Shown: piece after piece, positions 44,661-53,657 of the stretch
How the letters are laid out: every line of letters starts with the position of its first letter
Position numbering within the stretch: position 1 is the first letter of the stretch
The notes under the pieces: model-generated
The model's database searches: none
The model's input: only the letters and a program-made list of their open reading frames with translations
Told to the model about the DNA's origin: nothing
Position numbers and translations under genes: made by a program
Assembly (NCBI RefSeq): GCF_902459585.1
Contig: NZ_CABPSC010000003.1
Span: 62,001 to 126,000 of the forward strand
Reading direction: 5' to 3'
From: Pandoraea nosoerga
GTDB lineage: Bacteria; Pseudomonadota; Gammaproteobacteria; Burkholderiales; Burkholderiaceae
Length of the DNA: 64,000 nucleotides

Positions 44661-45473
44661 TTGAGCCGCACCGCAGCACCGGCGTCGTCGCACGACGCTT
44701 TCCCCGCCGGCACCCCGTCCGGCGCAGATCCCGGGCCGGCGCGCCCCGAGCGGGGCGACGTCGCGCCGGGCAGCGCCGGCCAGCAGATCGAGGCGCGCGT
44801 CTACGCCGCCATCTCGCGGGCGCTGCTCTCCGGCAAGCTGCGCCCCGGCATGCCGCTGCGCGAGCGCAATCTCGCACAGGCGTTCGACTGCACCCGCGGC
44901 GCGGTGCGCAAGGTGCTCGCCAGACTGGGCTTCGAGGGCAAGCTCGTGCTCGAGCCCAACCGCGGGGCCTTCGTGCCGCAACCCTCGCTCGACGACATCC
45001 GCCAGACATACCGGGCGCGACGCGTGCTCGAGACTGGCGTGATCGCCAGCATTTGCGGCCGCCTGAGCGCAGACCAGCTCGCCATTCTGGACGATCACGT
45101 CGCCACGGAAGCGCGCTCGCATGCCGACGGCACGCACGAGCGGTCCATCCAGCTCGCGGGCGAGTTCCATCTCAAACTGATCGGCATGGCCGACAGCGCC
45201 GAGCTCGATGCCTTCGCGCGTGCGCTCGTCGCCAAGACCGAGCTCTACAAGGCGCTGTACGATCCGGCCGAATTCATGCATTGCGCGCCGACCGAGCACG
45301 CCCGGCTCGTGGGCCAGTTGCGCGAGGGCCGTACACCGGCCGCCACAGCGCTTGCCACCGCGCATCTCGACGAGCTCGAAGCTCGCGTGCTCAAGCGGGC
45401 CGCCGCCGCGGAGACGCCCGACTTTCGCGCCATCTTCGCCGAAGCGTTCGCGACAGGCGCGCCGCGCGCATGA
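44661..45473 (+). CDS. GntR-family regulator
   Basis: A 270-residue GntR/FCD protein. The HTH region (QQIEARVYAAISRALLSGKL, RNLAQAFDCTRGAVRKVLAR) follows an Ala/Pro-rich N-terminus. The C-terminal FCD domain is DIRQTYRARRVLETGVIASI ... REGRTPAATALATAHLDELE. A TTG at 44661 is preferred as start because AGGGAGG lies 6-7 bases upstream; the frame stays open for 123 codons more, but that part is low-complexity Arg/Lys-rich. It is divergent from the DUF3311-symporter set and is its likely regulator. Confidence 0.85.
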   Translation: MSRTAAPASSHDAFPAGTPSGADPGPARPERGDVAPGSAGQQIEARVYAAISRALLSGKLRPGMPLRERNLAQAFDCTRGAVRKVLARLGFEGKLVLEPNRGAFVPQPSLDDIRQTYRARRVLETGVIASICGRLSADQLAILDDHVATEARSHADGTHERSIQLAGEFHLKLIGMADSAELDAFARALVAKTELYKALYDPAEFMHCAPTEHARLVGQLREGRTPAATALATAHLDELEARVLKRAAAAETPDFRAIFAEAFATGAPRA

Positions 45474-45665
45474 GCCCGCCGCGCGCGAATCCGTTGTGTG
45501 TGAATGCGTGGTGTGAATGCGTCGCGCGTCAAGCCGACGCGGCATTCCCGCCACGGCTCAGGGGTCGCATCGCACGCATTGCACAATCGGGGTATATTTC
45601 GCCTGTTTGCGACGGGCGCCACGCCCGATCCCCCTCGCCTGACGCATGAAGCCCGAAGGAAGCCC

Positions 45666-46967
45666 ATGTCCCATCTGGTAGTCCACGGCGGCCAGCCGCT
45701 ACGCGGCCGCATCACCCCCTCCGCCAACAAGAATGCCGTTCTCCCGGTGCTGTGCGCCACGCTGCTCACCGACCAGCCGGTGCGCCTCATCGGCGTGCCC
45801 GAGATCACCGACGTTCGCAAGATCCTCGACATCTTTCGCCAGCTCGGCAGCGACGTGAGCGTCGATTTCGACACCGGCACGCTCGAGCTCCACCATCGCA
45901 ACACCAAATTCGACCCGCGCACCGACCATCTGCCGGAAGAGATGCGCTCGTCGATCATGCTGGTGCCGCCGCTGCTCGCGCGTTTCGGCGTGGCGCGCAT
46001 CGAGGACAACATCAAGGGCTGCACGCTCGGCGTGCGTGAGATCGACCCGCACATCGAAGTGCTGCGCCATTTCGGCGGACGCGTGGAGCGCACCGAAGGC
46101 TCGCTGCTCATCCATGCCGACGACGCGCGTCCCGCCATCCACCACTGGCTCGACTACGCGTCGGTGACCACCACGGAGAACTTCGTGCTGTGCGCGGCGA
46201 GCGCCAACGGCCGCTCGCAACTCAACAACGCCGCCTCCGAGCCGCACGTGCAGGAGTTCTGCCGCTTCATGCAGATGCTCGGCGTCCCCATCGAAGGCAT
46301 TGGCACGTCGCAGCTCGCCATCGAGGGCGTGACACGCTTCGGCGGCGGCGAATTCCGCTTCGCAGAGGACTTCCACGAGATCACGACGTTTCTCGCGCTC
46401 GGCGCCATCACCGGGGGCGAAATCACGGTCAAGAACACGGCGCCCGAGCAGTTCCCGCTCATCGACCGCACGTTCGCCAAGTTCGGCGTGAAGGTCGAAC
46501 ACCGCGACGGCTGGTCCACCGCCACGGCGCAGGGCAAGCTCAAGGTGCAGGCGCCGTTCACGCAGAACATTCTGACGAAGGTCGAAGCGGCGCCATGGCC
46601 GTACTTCCCGGTCGATCTGCTGCCGATCTTCATTGCGCTGGGCGTGAAGGCCGAAGGCAGCGCCATGTTCTGGAACAAGGTGTACGACGGCGCCATGGGC
46701 TGGTCGACCGAACTGTCGAAATTCGGCGCGCATGTCTTCCAGTCGGATCCGCATCGCCTCATCACCTTCGGCGGCGTGCCGCTCACGCCGGCCGTGGTGG
46801 AGAGCCCGTACATCATTCGCGTGGCGATCGCGTTGCTGATGGTGGCGGCCAGCATCGAAGGCCAGTCGACGATCAAGAACGCGCAGCCAATCCGACGTGC
46901 GCACCCACACTTCGTGGAAAACCTCTGCTCCGTGGGCGCGAACGTCGTCTGGTCGACGCCGGAATAG
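45666..46967 (+). CDS. MurA-family UDP-N-acetylglucosamine 1-carboxyvinyltransferase homologue
   Basis: A 433-residue protein of the EPT/MurA family, which transfers enolpyruvate from PEP to UDP-GlcNAc. Lys22 and Asn23 (NKNAVLPVLCATLL) and the PEP-binding cysteine in GCTLGVREIDPHIEVL (Cys119) are conserved, as is Asp in YFPVDLLPIF. The sequence is divergent (GCTIGARPVD in E. coli becomes GCTLGVREID), and no murein or lipid-asymmetry gene is adjacent, so it may be a second, specialised copy. The start MSHLVVHGGQPL puts Lys22 at its E. coli position. It lies between a GntR and an MHS transporter. Confidence 0.88.
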   Translation: MSHLVVHGGQPLRGRITPSANKNAVLPVLCATLLTDQPVRLIGVPEITDVRKILDIFRQLGSDVSVDFDTGTLELHHRNTKFDPRTDHLPEEMRSSIMLVPPLLARFGVARIEDNIKGCTLGVREIDPHIEVLRHFGGRVERTEGSLLIHADDARPAIHHWLDYASVTTTENFVLCAASANGRSQLNNAASEPHVQEFCRFMQMLGVPIEGIGTSQLAIEGVTRFGGGEFRFAEDFHEITTFLALGAITGGEITVKNTAPEQFPLIDRTFAKFGVKVEHRDGWSTATAQGKLKVQAPFTQNILTKVEAAPWPYFPVDLLPIFIALGVKAEGSAMFWNKVYDGAMGWSTELSKFGAHVFQSDPHRLITFGGVPLTPAVVESPYIIRVAIALLMVAASIEGQSTIKNAQPIRRAHPHFVENLCSVGANVVWSTPE

Positions 46968-48332
46968 TCAGTCCCTGAGCGGCTCGTGCGCCGTCTCGCG
47001 TGCGGCGACGAGCGCAATCGCCGTGACGGCCAGCGCAGCCGTCACGTACAGCGACACGGACACCGTCGTGCCGTATTCCTTGTACAGACTCACGATGATG
47101 AGCGGCGCGAAGCCGCCGCCGAGTATGCCGGCGAGCGTGTAGGCCAGCGACGATCCGGCATAGCGCACACGCGTCGGGAACTGCTCCGTGACGAAAGCGG
47201 CCTGCGGCCCGTACATGATCGCGTGGATCACCAGACCGATGACCACCGACAGCACGATCAGCGCCGGGTTCAACGTGTCGAGCAGCACGAAGAATCCATA
47301 GGCCCAGATCGCCGCGCACAGTACGCCGAAGCCATACACCGGCCGGCGACCAAGCTTGTCGGAAAGCGCGCCGAACAGCGGCACGGTCAGCGCGTTGAAC
47401 GCAGTACCGACGAGCACGGCGGTGAGCGCCAGCGGACGCGACAGATGCAGCGTGCCCGTCACGTAAGTCAGCGTGAATACCACCATCAACGCATAGAGCA
47501 CGTCCGAGCCGATACGCGAGCCGCCGGCGATCAGCAGGTGGCGCCAGTGCGAACGGAACACGTCGGCGATCGGCATTTGCGCCTGACGATCCGAGTGCGC
47601 CATCTCTTCGAACAGGGGCGTTTCCTCGACGCCGCGTCGCACCCACAGACCGAACGCCACGAGCACGAGGCTCAACAGGAACGGCACGCGCCAGCCCCAC
47701 GACAGGAAGTCGTCGGGCGAAATCGACAGCGTGATGAGCGCGATGAGGCCCGTGGCGAGCAGCGTGCCGAAAGACGGGCCGACCTGCGTCCACGACGCAT
47801 TCAGGCCGCGCTTGCGCTGATCGCCGTGCTCGACCGAGAGCAGTACCGCACCGGCCCATTCGCCGCCGAGGGCAACGCCCTGCACGAACCGCAGCGCCAC
47901 GAGCAGCACCGGACTCCAGATGCCGATGGCCGCATACGTCGGCAGCAGCCCCATGAGGCCCGTGGTCACGCCCATGACCACGAGCGTCAGCACGAGCACG
48001 GCGCGCCTGCCGATCTTGTCGCCCAGGTTGCCGAACACGAAGCCGCCGAGCGGGCGCGAGACGTAGCCGACGGCGTATGTCGAGAGCGCCAGGATCGTGC
48101 CGGCCAGCGGGTCGACCGACGGGAAGAACAGGCGGTTGAACACCAGCGCGGCGAGTGTGTTGTAGACGGTGAAGTCGTACCACTCGAGCGTGGTGCCGAC
48201 CATGCTGGCCGTGGCTAGGCGCCCTTTCTTCGAGCGCTGCGCGTGCGCGGTGGCGGCGGTGGCGGCGGTGGCGGCGGTGGCGGCGGTGGCGGCGGTGGCG
48301 GCGGTGGCGCGCGTATTGGAATAGGTCGTCAT
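46968..48332 (-). CDS. MHS-family MFS transporter (metabolite:H+ symporter)
   Basis: A 454-residue, 12-helix transporter of the metabolite:H+ symporter branch, which includes KgtP, ProP and citrate transporters. TLEWYDFTVYNTLAALVFNR, the MFS loop LGDKIGRRAVLVLTL and LGGEWAGAVLLSVEHGDQRK are diagnostic. The N-terminal 28 residues contain repeated AAT units encoded by a 9-bp tandem repeat. The substrate is unknown. The gene converges on murA with 0 bases between stops and follows an unknown DUF4286-like gene by 83 bases. Confidence 0.92.
   Translation of the reverse strand: MTTYSNTRATAATAATAATAATAATAATAHAQRSKKGRLATASMVGTTLEWYDFTVYNTLAALVFNRLFFPSVDPLAGTILALSTYAVGYVSRPLGGFVFGNLGDKIGRRAVLVLTLVVMGVTTGLMGLLPTYAAIGIWSPVLLVALRFVQGVALGGEWAGAVLLSVEHGDQRKRGLNASWTQVGPSFGTLLATGLIALITLSISPDDFLSWGWRVPFLLSLVLVAFGLWVRRGVEETPLFEEMAHSDRQAQMPIADVFRSHWRHLLIAGGSRIGSDVLYALMVVFTLTYVTGTLHLSRPLALTAVLVGTAFNALTVPLFGALSDKLGRRPVYGFGVLCAAIWAYGFFVLLDTLNPALIVLSVVIGLVIHAIMYGPQAAFVTEQFPTRVRYAGSSLAYTLAGILGGGFAPLIIVSLYKEYGTTVSVSLYVTAALAVTAIALVAARETAHEPLRD
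48249..48309. repeat. 9-bp tandem repeat inside the MHS transporter N-terminus
   Basis: GGTGGCGGC is repeated perfectly six times (48249-48302) and continues partly to 48309. On the minus strand it encodes an Ala-Ala-Thr run near residues 9-28. Because the unit is a multiple of three, copy changes alter length but not frame. Confidence 0.9.
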
Positions 48333-48415
48333 GGATGTCTCCAGTGAGTCCGTGAGTTCCGGGGGAAGGGAAGAACGCAGAACGGGGGAACGGGGGAACG
48401 GGGCGAGGACCGGGG

Positions 48416-49069
48416 TCAGTCGCCGTTGGCGCCAAGACGCCACAGCATTGCGAAGCGGGTCACTTCCGCAGCCGGCACGCCATGCGCCGCGGCAAGCGCT
48501 TCGGCAGCCGTGCGCACGGCGTCGGGGTCCGTCCCCTCGATGAGCACCACGGCGTCGGCAGAGGGCGGGAGAGCATCCGCTGCCGTGAGAGAGACCGACA
48601 GCGCGGGCACCGTCACTTGCAGGGTGGCGCGCACGACTGCGTCGGTCTGCGCGATTTCCGCGAGCTGAGCGTCGAGGCGCGGGCGCGCCTGCTGCACGGT
48701 CGTCTCCGGCAGCACGAAGGCAGCCAGCATGCCGCCCTGCCCTTCGCCGGCTTCCACGTCGAGCGTGCCGACGCGGCGCTGCGTGTGCCGCATGCGCGAG
48801 AAGTTGCGCAGCGACCATTCCGTCTGATGCGTGAAGGCGCGCGTGTACGGCTCGCTGGTGAAGACGCCGGCGTCCTGCGTGCAGTAGAGCGCGAGGTACG
48901 GACGCGCCGTGTCGTGCAGCGCCTTGAAACGACGGGCGAACCGGAAGCCGGGAATCGCCACACGTTCCTGCATGTGTTCGCGGTCGTACCAGCGATTGAA
49001 ATCGGCTTCGAAGGCCGGATCGATATTCGTCCAGATACAGAGTTGGGCGCGCGGGAGGGTTGCAGTCAT
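48416..49069 (-). CDS. DUF4286-like protein, unknown function
   Basis: A 217-residue soluble protein. The N-terminal half (LCIWTNIDPAFEADFNRWYD, REHMQERVAIPGFRFARRFK) resembles dimeric alpha/beta-barrel proteins of the DUF4286 type. The second half has a similar fold (AVVLIEGTDPDAVRTAAEAL). It contains no catalytic motif that I recognise. It lies 83 bases upstream of the MHS transporter on the same strand, so it may process or sense the imported compound. The start at MTATLPRAQL removes an unlikely 57-codon extension. Confidence 0.7.
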   Translation of the reverse strand: MTATLPRAQLCIWTNIDPAFEADFNRWYDREHMQERVAIPGFRFARRFKALHDTARPYLALYCTQDAGVFTSEPYTRAFTHQTEWSLRNFSRMRHTQRRVGTLDVEAGEGQGGMLAAFVLPETTVQQARPRLDAQLAEIAQTDAVVRATLQVTVPALSVSLTAADALPPSADAVVLIEGTDPDAVRTAAEALAAAHGVPAAEVTRFAMLWRLGANGD

Positions 49070-49306
49070 GAGCAGTCCATCGGTTTCGAACAATCGGGAG
49101 ACCGGCCGGCGCTCAAGGCGCGAGGCTCGGCCGTCCGGGCGAGTGTGCAAAACGAGGGAAAACGCGTCCAACAAGAAATCAAATTCGCCGCGACAGCAAA
49201 TTCTTATGACTGCCGCAAAACCCTTGCATGACAGGCTCAACGACCGTATTGGGCCCGGCGCGGGCGGGATTGCGCGACGCCGTGGCGCGGAAATACGTCG
49301 GGCCGC

Positions 49307-50260
49307 TCAGGACTCGCCGTCACCCCACGCGGGCGCGGTCATGGCCGCCGCGGGCGGAATCGCAATGTCCGGGCCCATATTGAGCGCGAACTCGCTGGCG
49401 GTGCGTTGCGCAAGGCGTGCAACGTTCTCGGCGAGCAAGGCGCCGGTGCGAAACGAGCCGACGAGCGGCAGATTGGGGAAGTTCGCATTCACGCGCAGCA
49501 GGTGCAGGCTATGCTCGCCGAGTTCGCGCTGGATGATGGCCGGCGGCAGGATGGCGACGCCGAAGCCATCGGCCACGAGGCGGATGATCGCCGCGACCGA
49601 GGTCATGCAATTGACGCGCACGGGCCGTTCGGCGGCGACCGAGAACATGCGCTCGAGGGTCTTGTGCGGGCCGGAATGGCGCGAGAAGCTGACCAGCGGA
49701 TAAGCCGCCAGGTCTGCCACGTCCAGCGTCTCGCCTTCGAGATTCAGCTTGGGGCTCGCCACCCAGCGCATCGGAAATTCCGCGAGCACCACGTTTTCGA
49801 TTCCTGTGCCGTTCTGTATGTCCGTCTGCAACACGAGGTCGAGCGAGCCGGCTTCGAGTTGCTTGCACAGGTTGATGGTCGTCTCGCTGGTGACTTCGAT
49901 CTCGAGTTGCGGATATTCACGGTGAATGCGAGCGGCCAGATCAGGAAACCAACTATGCACGATCGACTCGACCACGCCGATCTTGAGCACGCCCGGCGGC
50001 ATGTCCGGGTCGCTCAGTTCGCGCTTCATCTCCTGGCCGAGCATCACGATGCGCTCGGCATACGCCAGCGCTTTTTGCCCCGCCGCGGTAAGCGTCACCT
50101 CGCGGGCGCTGCGATCGAACAGGCGCACCCCGAAACTCTGCTCGAGCGACGCGATGCGACTGGACACCCCCGCCTGCGTGGTGTGCAGACGCTCGGCCGT
50201 CAGCCGGAAATTGCGAAGCTTGGCGAGCCAGACGAAGGTTTCGAGAAAGCGCAGATTCAT
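49307..50260 (-). CDS. LysR-family transcriptional regulator
   Basis: A 317-residue LysR protein. The HTH is LRFLETFVWLAKLRNFRLTA with TQAGVSSRIASLEQSFG, and the effector domain has GVVESIVHSWFPDLAARIHR and TVNLCKQLE-type residues in ETTINLCKQLEAGSLDLVLQ. The start ATG is at the canonical MNLRFLETF. It lies upstream of the DUF4286-like and MHS genes on the same strand, 237 bases away, and may control them. The 292 bases before its start contain no supported gene. Confidence 0.92.
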   Translation of the reverse strand: MNLRFLETFVWLAKLRNFRLTAERLHTTQAGVSSRIASLEQSFGVRLFDRSAREVTLTAAGQKALAYAERIVMLGQEMKRELSDPDMPPGVLKIGVVESIVHSWFPDLAARIHREYPQLEIEVTSETTINLCKQLEAGSLDLVLQTDIQNGTGIENVVLAEFPMRWVASPKLNLEGETLDVADLAAYPLVSFSRHSGPHKTLERMFSVAAERPVRVNCMTSVAAIIRLVADGFGVAILPPAIIQRELGEHSLHLLRVNANFPNLPLVGSFRTGALLAENVARLAQRTASEFALNMGPDIAIPPAAAMTAPAWGDGES

Positions 50261-50552
50261 GCGGGATAACAGCGGAGCATGCCCGGGAGTCGTCCATTCT
50301 AGCGGGAACGAAAAACGCAACCCCGCGCTTGCAGCGTATGGGTGAGCGGTCACGCTGTTACGTCCGGACGCTCCCGCGATGTTTCGCGATGTTTCGTTTC
50401 CGTAACGTTTTCGCCCGCCCACTCCTTCGACGCCATGCGCCAACTCCTTAGAAATCAAGCGGTTGAGCGTGCCGAACGCTCTGGCACGGGATTTGCAAAT
50501 ACTTGGCCAACGGCCCCGTCGAGGCCGGAGGGCCGAATCCTTGGAGACCGTC

Positions 50553-50765
50553 ATGGCAACCGCCCATTTCCGCCGACCGCATCCGACAGTGGAACTCGCG
50601 CGCTGCGTGTTCCGGCAGCACTACATCCGCATCATGCAGGCCGACCAGCCCGGCAGCTACGCGGTGCTCGTGGACATTTGGCCGATGGACGGCCGCACAT
50701 TCTCCAGCATCGATCAGGCCAAACACGCGGCAATGCTGTTCATCCGCGACATGGAAAACGAGTGA
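50553..50765 (+). CDS. Small hypothetical protein
   Basis: A 70-residue protein with no known motif. It begins MATAHFRRPHPTVELARCVF and has a central DIWPMDGRTFSSIDQAKHAA. It has no signal peptide or membrane helix. A GGAG sequence lies upstream (TTGGAGACCGTC before ATG). A second small gene follows 67 bases later on the same strand. Confidence 0.6.
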   Translation: MATAHFRRPHPTVELARCVFRQHYIRIMQADQPGSYAVLVDIWPMDGRTFSSIDQAKHAAMLFIRDMENE

Positions 50766-50832
50766 GTCCACACCGGCGTCGCTCGCGCCAGCGGCCCTGG
50801 CGCGCAGCGTGCGCCCCCAAAAGACGAGACCG

Positions 50833-51177
50833 ATGAAACCTCACCACCTCCCCCTCGGCGTCGAACGCCACGCCCGATCCGTCCTGGCGCATGCGGCCAC
50901 GCGCCAGGAAGTCGTGCTCGATCCCACGAGCGACCCCTATGCGCGTGTCGCGGTCGAGGCCTATGCCGAAGCGTGCGCTCACGACCAGCCTTGGCTTGCC
51001 GAAGCGCTGCAGCGCCAGTACCGGCTCGCGGGCGGTACACCGTCGAGCGCCGCGGCACTCTGGCGGTCGTTTCACGCAGCGCAACGACAGGCAAGAGAAA
51101 GCGATTCGTATGACGAGGCGGCGTGGACTCACGTGGCACTGCATCTGTGCGGCGTGCTGGGGGCGATGAATCTCTAG
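50833..51177 (+). CDS. Small hypothetical protein, helical
   Basis: A 114-residue protein, mostly helical, with SDPYARVAVEAYAEACAHDQ and LQRQYRLAGGTPSSAAALWR. No catalytic family is recognised. A GACGAGACC sequence precedes the ATG. Its role and relation to the O-antigen-ligase-like gene downstream (118 bases) are unknown. Confidence 0.6.
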   Translation: MKPHHLPLGVERHARSVLAHAATRQEVVLDPTSDPYARVAVEAYAEACAHDQPWLAEALQRQYRLAGGTPSSAAALWRSFHAAQRQARESDSYDEAAWTHVALHLCGVLGAMNL

Positions 51178-51294
51178 CCGGCCCTGGCGCGCGGCGCAAG
51201 CGGCGTTGTTGCCGAAGATTCACAAAAGCGCGGCGAGTGAGGCATTTCTGGCATACTTCGTGCAAAGTAAATTACGAAGTTTGCACCTCGCCCA

Positions 51295-52599
51295 ATGAGC
51301 AAGTTTCCCGCGCCGGTTCGATGTCTGAACCGGCACCTCATCGCCAGTATTTTCGGCACGCTGATCCTGTTATTTCCCGCCGCCGCGCTGGTTGTGCCGC
51401 GCGGAGGAAACACGGTGATGTTTCTGACCGTGGCGCTGGCGGCCGCCGTGCTGTGGGCGGACCGTCGATGGGGTGAGATCCGAACGCTCGTCAGCGCCGA
51501 CCTTGGCGTTCGCGTGCTCGTCATTTCGCTGGTCTTGCCGTTTTTCGGCGTCCTGCTGACCGAGACACTCCACGGAAAAGTCGTCTCGAATACCCTTGAT
51601 TCTCCCGTTCGTTTCCTGCTTGCCGTCATCGTATTTTTCGGACTGCGCCGGCTCGTCGACGCCATACCCAAGTGGGTCGATCTCACGTTCGGCGTGGGTG
51701 CCGTCAGTGCGGCGGCCATGGCGTTGTATTCGACGGCCGACCTTCTCGCACCGCGCGCCGGAAGCACGTTCCTGAATCCGATTCACTTCGGCGACATCGC
51801 GCTATTGCTCGGCATCCTCTCGGTAGTATCGATTCACTGGCTCTCCCATGACAGGCCTTGGACCGTGGCGTTCAAGCTCCTCGGTGGCGCTGCCGGTTGC
51901 TATGCCTCCGTGGCAAGTCAATCGCGAGGCGGATGGATCGCCTTGCCCTGCCTGCTCGTGGTTTGGCTGCTGTGGCGCAGGCATCCGATGAGCATGGCGC
52001 GCCGGGTGACGATCGCCGCTGTCGCCATCGTTCTGCTCGCGAGCGCTTTCACGTCGCGGACTGTTCGCGAGCGGTTTGTCTCCGTCCAGACCGACCTCAC
52101 CAGCCTGTCCGCGGGGCATCCGGATACGTCTACCGGCATTCGACTCGAATTGTGGAAGGCCGCCGGCCAGCTCATTGCGGACCATCCGATCCTCGGCCTC
52201 GGCGCTCATGGCTATCGCGACGCCATGCCCACGATGGCCAAGGAAGGCGTGCTCACGCCCACTGCGGCCGACTACGGCATGGGCGAAGTCCACAATCAGG
52301 TGCTGGCGTATTTCGTCGACTACGGACTGCCCGGCCTGCTGGCGATCCTTGCCGTCTATGTCGGCCCGGCCTGCTTCTTCATCCGTGCGGCCAGGCTCAC
52401 CCACAGCCCGCGAGCCCACCGAGCGGCGCTCATGGGGCTGATGACCGCCGCCGCCTTCGCCATCTTCGGGTTGACCGTCGAGACGTTCAATCTAAAGGTG
52501 ACGGTGGCCTTTTACGCGACGATGCTGGCATTATTCGCAGCATTCGCCTGTCCCGCCGTCCCCGACGACGCCTCGCCGCCCGCCTCACGTCAACGCTAG
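51295..52599 (+). CDS. O-antigen-ligase/polymerase-like membrane protein
   Basis: A 434-residue inner-membrane protein with about 10-12 helices, of the Wzy/WaaL (O-antigen ligase) superfamily. Key parts are SVASQSRGGWIALPCLLVVW, the conserved RGG loop, and the periplasmic loop GIRLELWKAAGQLIADHPIL followed by GLGAHGYRDAMPTMAKEG. The adjacent glycosyltransferase supports a role in surface polysaccharide assembly, for example ligation of O-antigen to lipid A-core. The region before the ATG is comparatively AT-rich. Confidence 0.87.
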   Translation: MSKFPAPVRCLNRHLIASIFGTLILLFPAAALVVPRGGNTVMFLTVALAAAVLWADRRWGEIRTLVSADLGVRVLVISLVLPFFGVLLTETLHGKVVSNTLDSPVRFLLAVIVFFGLRRLVDAIPKWVDLTFGVGAVSAAAMALYSTADLLAPRAGSTFLNPIHFGDIALLLGILSVVSIHWLSHDRPWTVAFKLLGGAAGCYASVASQSRGGWIALPCLLVVWLLWRRHPMSMARRVTIAAVAIVLLASAFTSRTVRERFVSVQTDLTSLSAGHPDTSTGIRLELWKAAGQLIADHPILGLGAHGYRDAMPTMAKEGVLTPTAADYGMGEVHNQVLAYFVDYGLPGLLAILAVYVGPACFFIRAARLTHSPRAHRAALMGLMTAAAFAIFGLTVETFNLKVTVAFYATMLALFAAFACPAVPDDASPPASRQR

Positions 52600-52608
52600 A
52601 ACCAGAGC

Positions 52609-53502
52609 ATGCTGAGCATCCTGATCCCCACCTGGAACAACCTGCCGTTCCTCAAGCTGTGCATCGATAGCGTTCGCCGCCATTCGCGCGAGGCGCACGA
52701 GATCCTCGTTCATGTGAACGACGGCAGCGACGGCACGCTCGACTGGGTGCGCGAGCAGGGGCTGCGCCACACGCACAGCCGCGGCAACGTCGGGGTATGC
52801 CTCGCGCTCAATCAGCTCGCACCGCTCGCGTCGCACGATCAGTTGCTCTTCCTGAACGACGACATGTTCGTCACCCCCGGCTGGGACACCGCGCTGACAG
52901 ACGCCGCACGCGCGCTCGACACGCCCGTGTACTACCTGTCGTCGGTGATGATCGAGCCGAATGCCGGCGTCAGCAAGCAGGTGGTCTCGCGGGACTTCGG
53001 CACGACGGTCGAAACGTTCGACGAGGCAGGACTGCTCGCCTTTGCCGCGTCGCTCGGGCGCGGCGATGTGAATGGCGTACCAACGCAGCCCACGCTCGTG
53101 AGTCGCAGTCTGTGGCATCTGGTGGGGGGGTACAGCATCGAATTCGGCCCGGGCATGAGCAGCGACGACGACTTCCTCATGAAGCTATGGCTGGTCGGCT
53201 GCCGCACGTTCCGCATCGTCGGCAAGAGCGTGGTCTATCACTTTGGCTGCCGCTCCACCGGCCGCGTCGTGAAAAACCGCGGCAGCCGCGAATTCCTCAT
53301 GAAATGGGGCATGACGCAGGCCGAGTTCAAGCGCGACTACCTCGAGCTGGCCGGCACGCCGGCCGGCAACGCGCTGCCCAACGTCCCCCAGCCGAGCGGC
53401 AAAAGCCGCATCAAGCGCGCGCTGCACGGCAGCAAACCCTACCCGCTCGAAGACCTCGCGCGTTGGGACGCCAACGTGCCCGACCACCTAGAACTGGACT
53501 GA
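52609..53502 (+). CDS. Family 2 glycosyltransferase
   Basis: A 297-residue GT-A-type enzyme. It begins MLSILIPTWNNLPFLKLCID, the canonical GT2 start, and has FLNDDMFVTPGWDTAL with the nucleotide-sugar metal Asp residues. A further GPGMSSDDDFLMKLWLVGCR is visible. The sugar donor and acceptor are unknown. It begins 9 bases after the O-antigen-ligase-like gene, so both are in one operon and act on lipopolysaccharide or a related surface glycan. Confidence 0.92.
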   Translation: MLSILIPTWNNLPFLKLCIDSVRRHSREAHEILVHVNDGSDGTLDWVREQGLRHTHSRGNVGVCLALNQLAPLASHDQLLFLNDDMFVTPGWDTALTDAARALDTPVYYLSSVMIEPNAGVSKQVVSRDFGTTVETFDEAGLLAFAASLGRGDVNGVPTQPTLVSRSLWHLVGGYSIEFGPGMSSDDDFLMKLWLVGCRTFRIVGKSVVYHFGCRSTGRVVKNRGSREFLMKWGMTQAEFKRDYLELAGTPAGNALPNVPQPSGKSRIKRALHGSKPYPLEDLARWDANVPDHLELD

Positions 53503-53544
53503 CGCGCGCCGCGTCCCCCGTTCGCCGACCGGCAGCGGTCGGCC

Positions 53545-53657
53545 GCCCCTCAGTTGCCCCTCAGTTGCCCCTCAGCCGTCTCGCTTCACGGCATCGCGGA
53601 AATGTCCGGAATGTCCGGAATGTCGGGAATGTCGCCACGTAGGGAACGCAGGGAACG
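53545..53657. repeat. Cluster of three different short tandem repeats
   Basis: GCCCCTCAGTT occurs three times (53545-53576, last copy partial). GGAATGTCC/G then repeats four times (53598-53634), and GGGAACG twice (53642-53657). They lie between the glycosyltransferase and a small minus-strand gene. Three unlike arrays in 113 bases is unusual. Confidence 0.85.
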
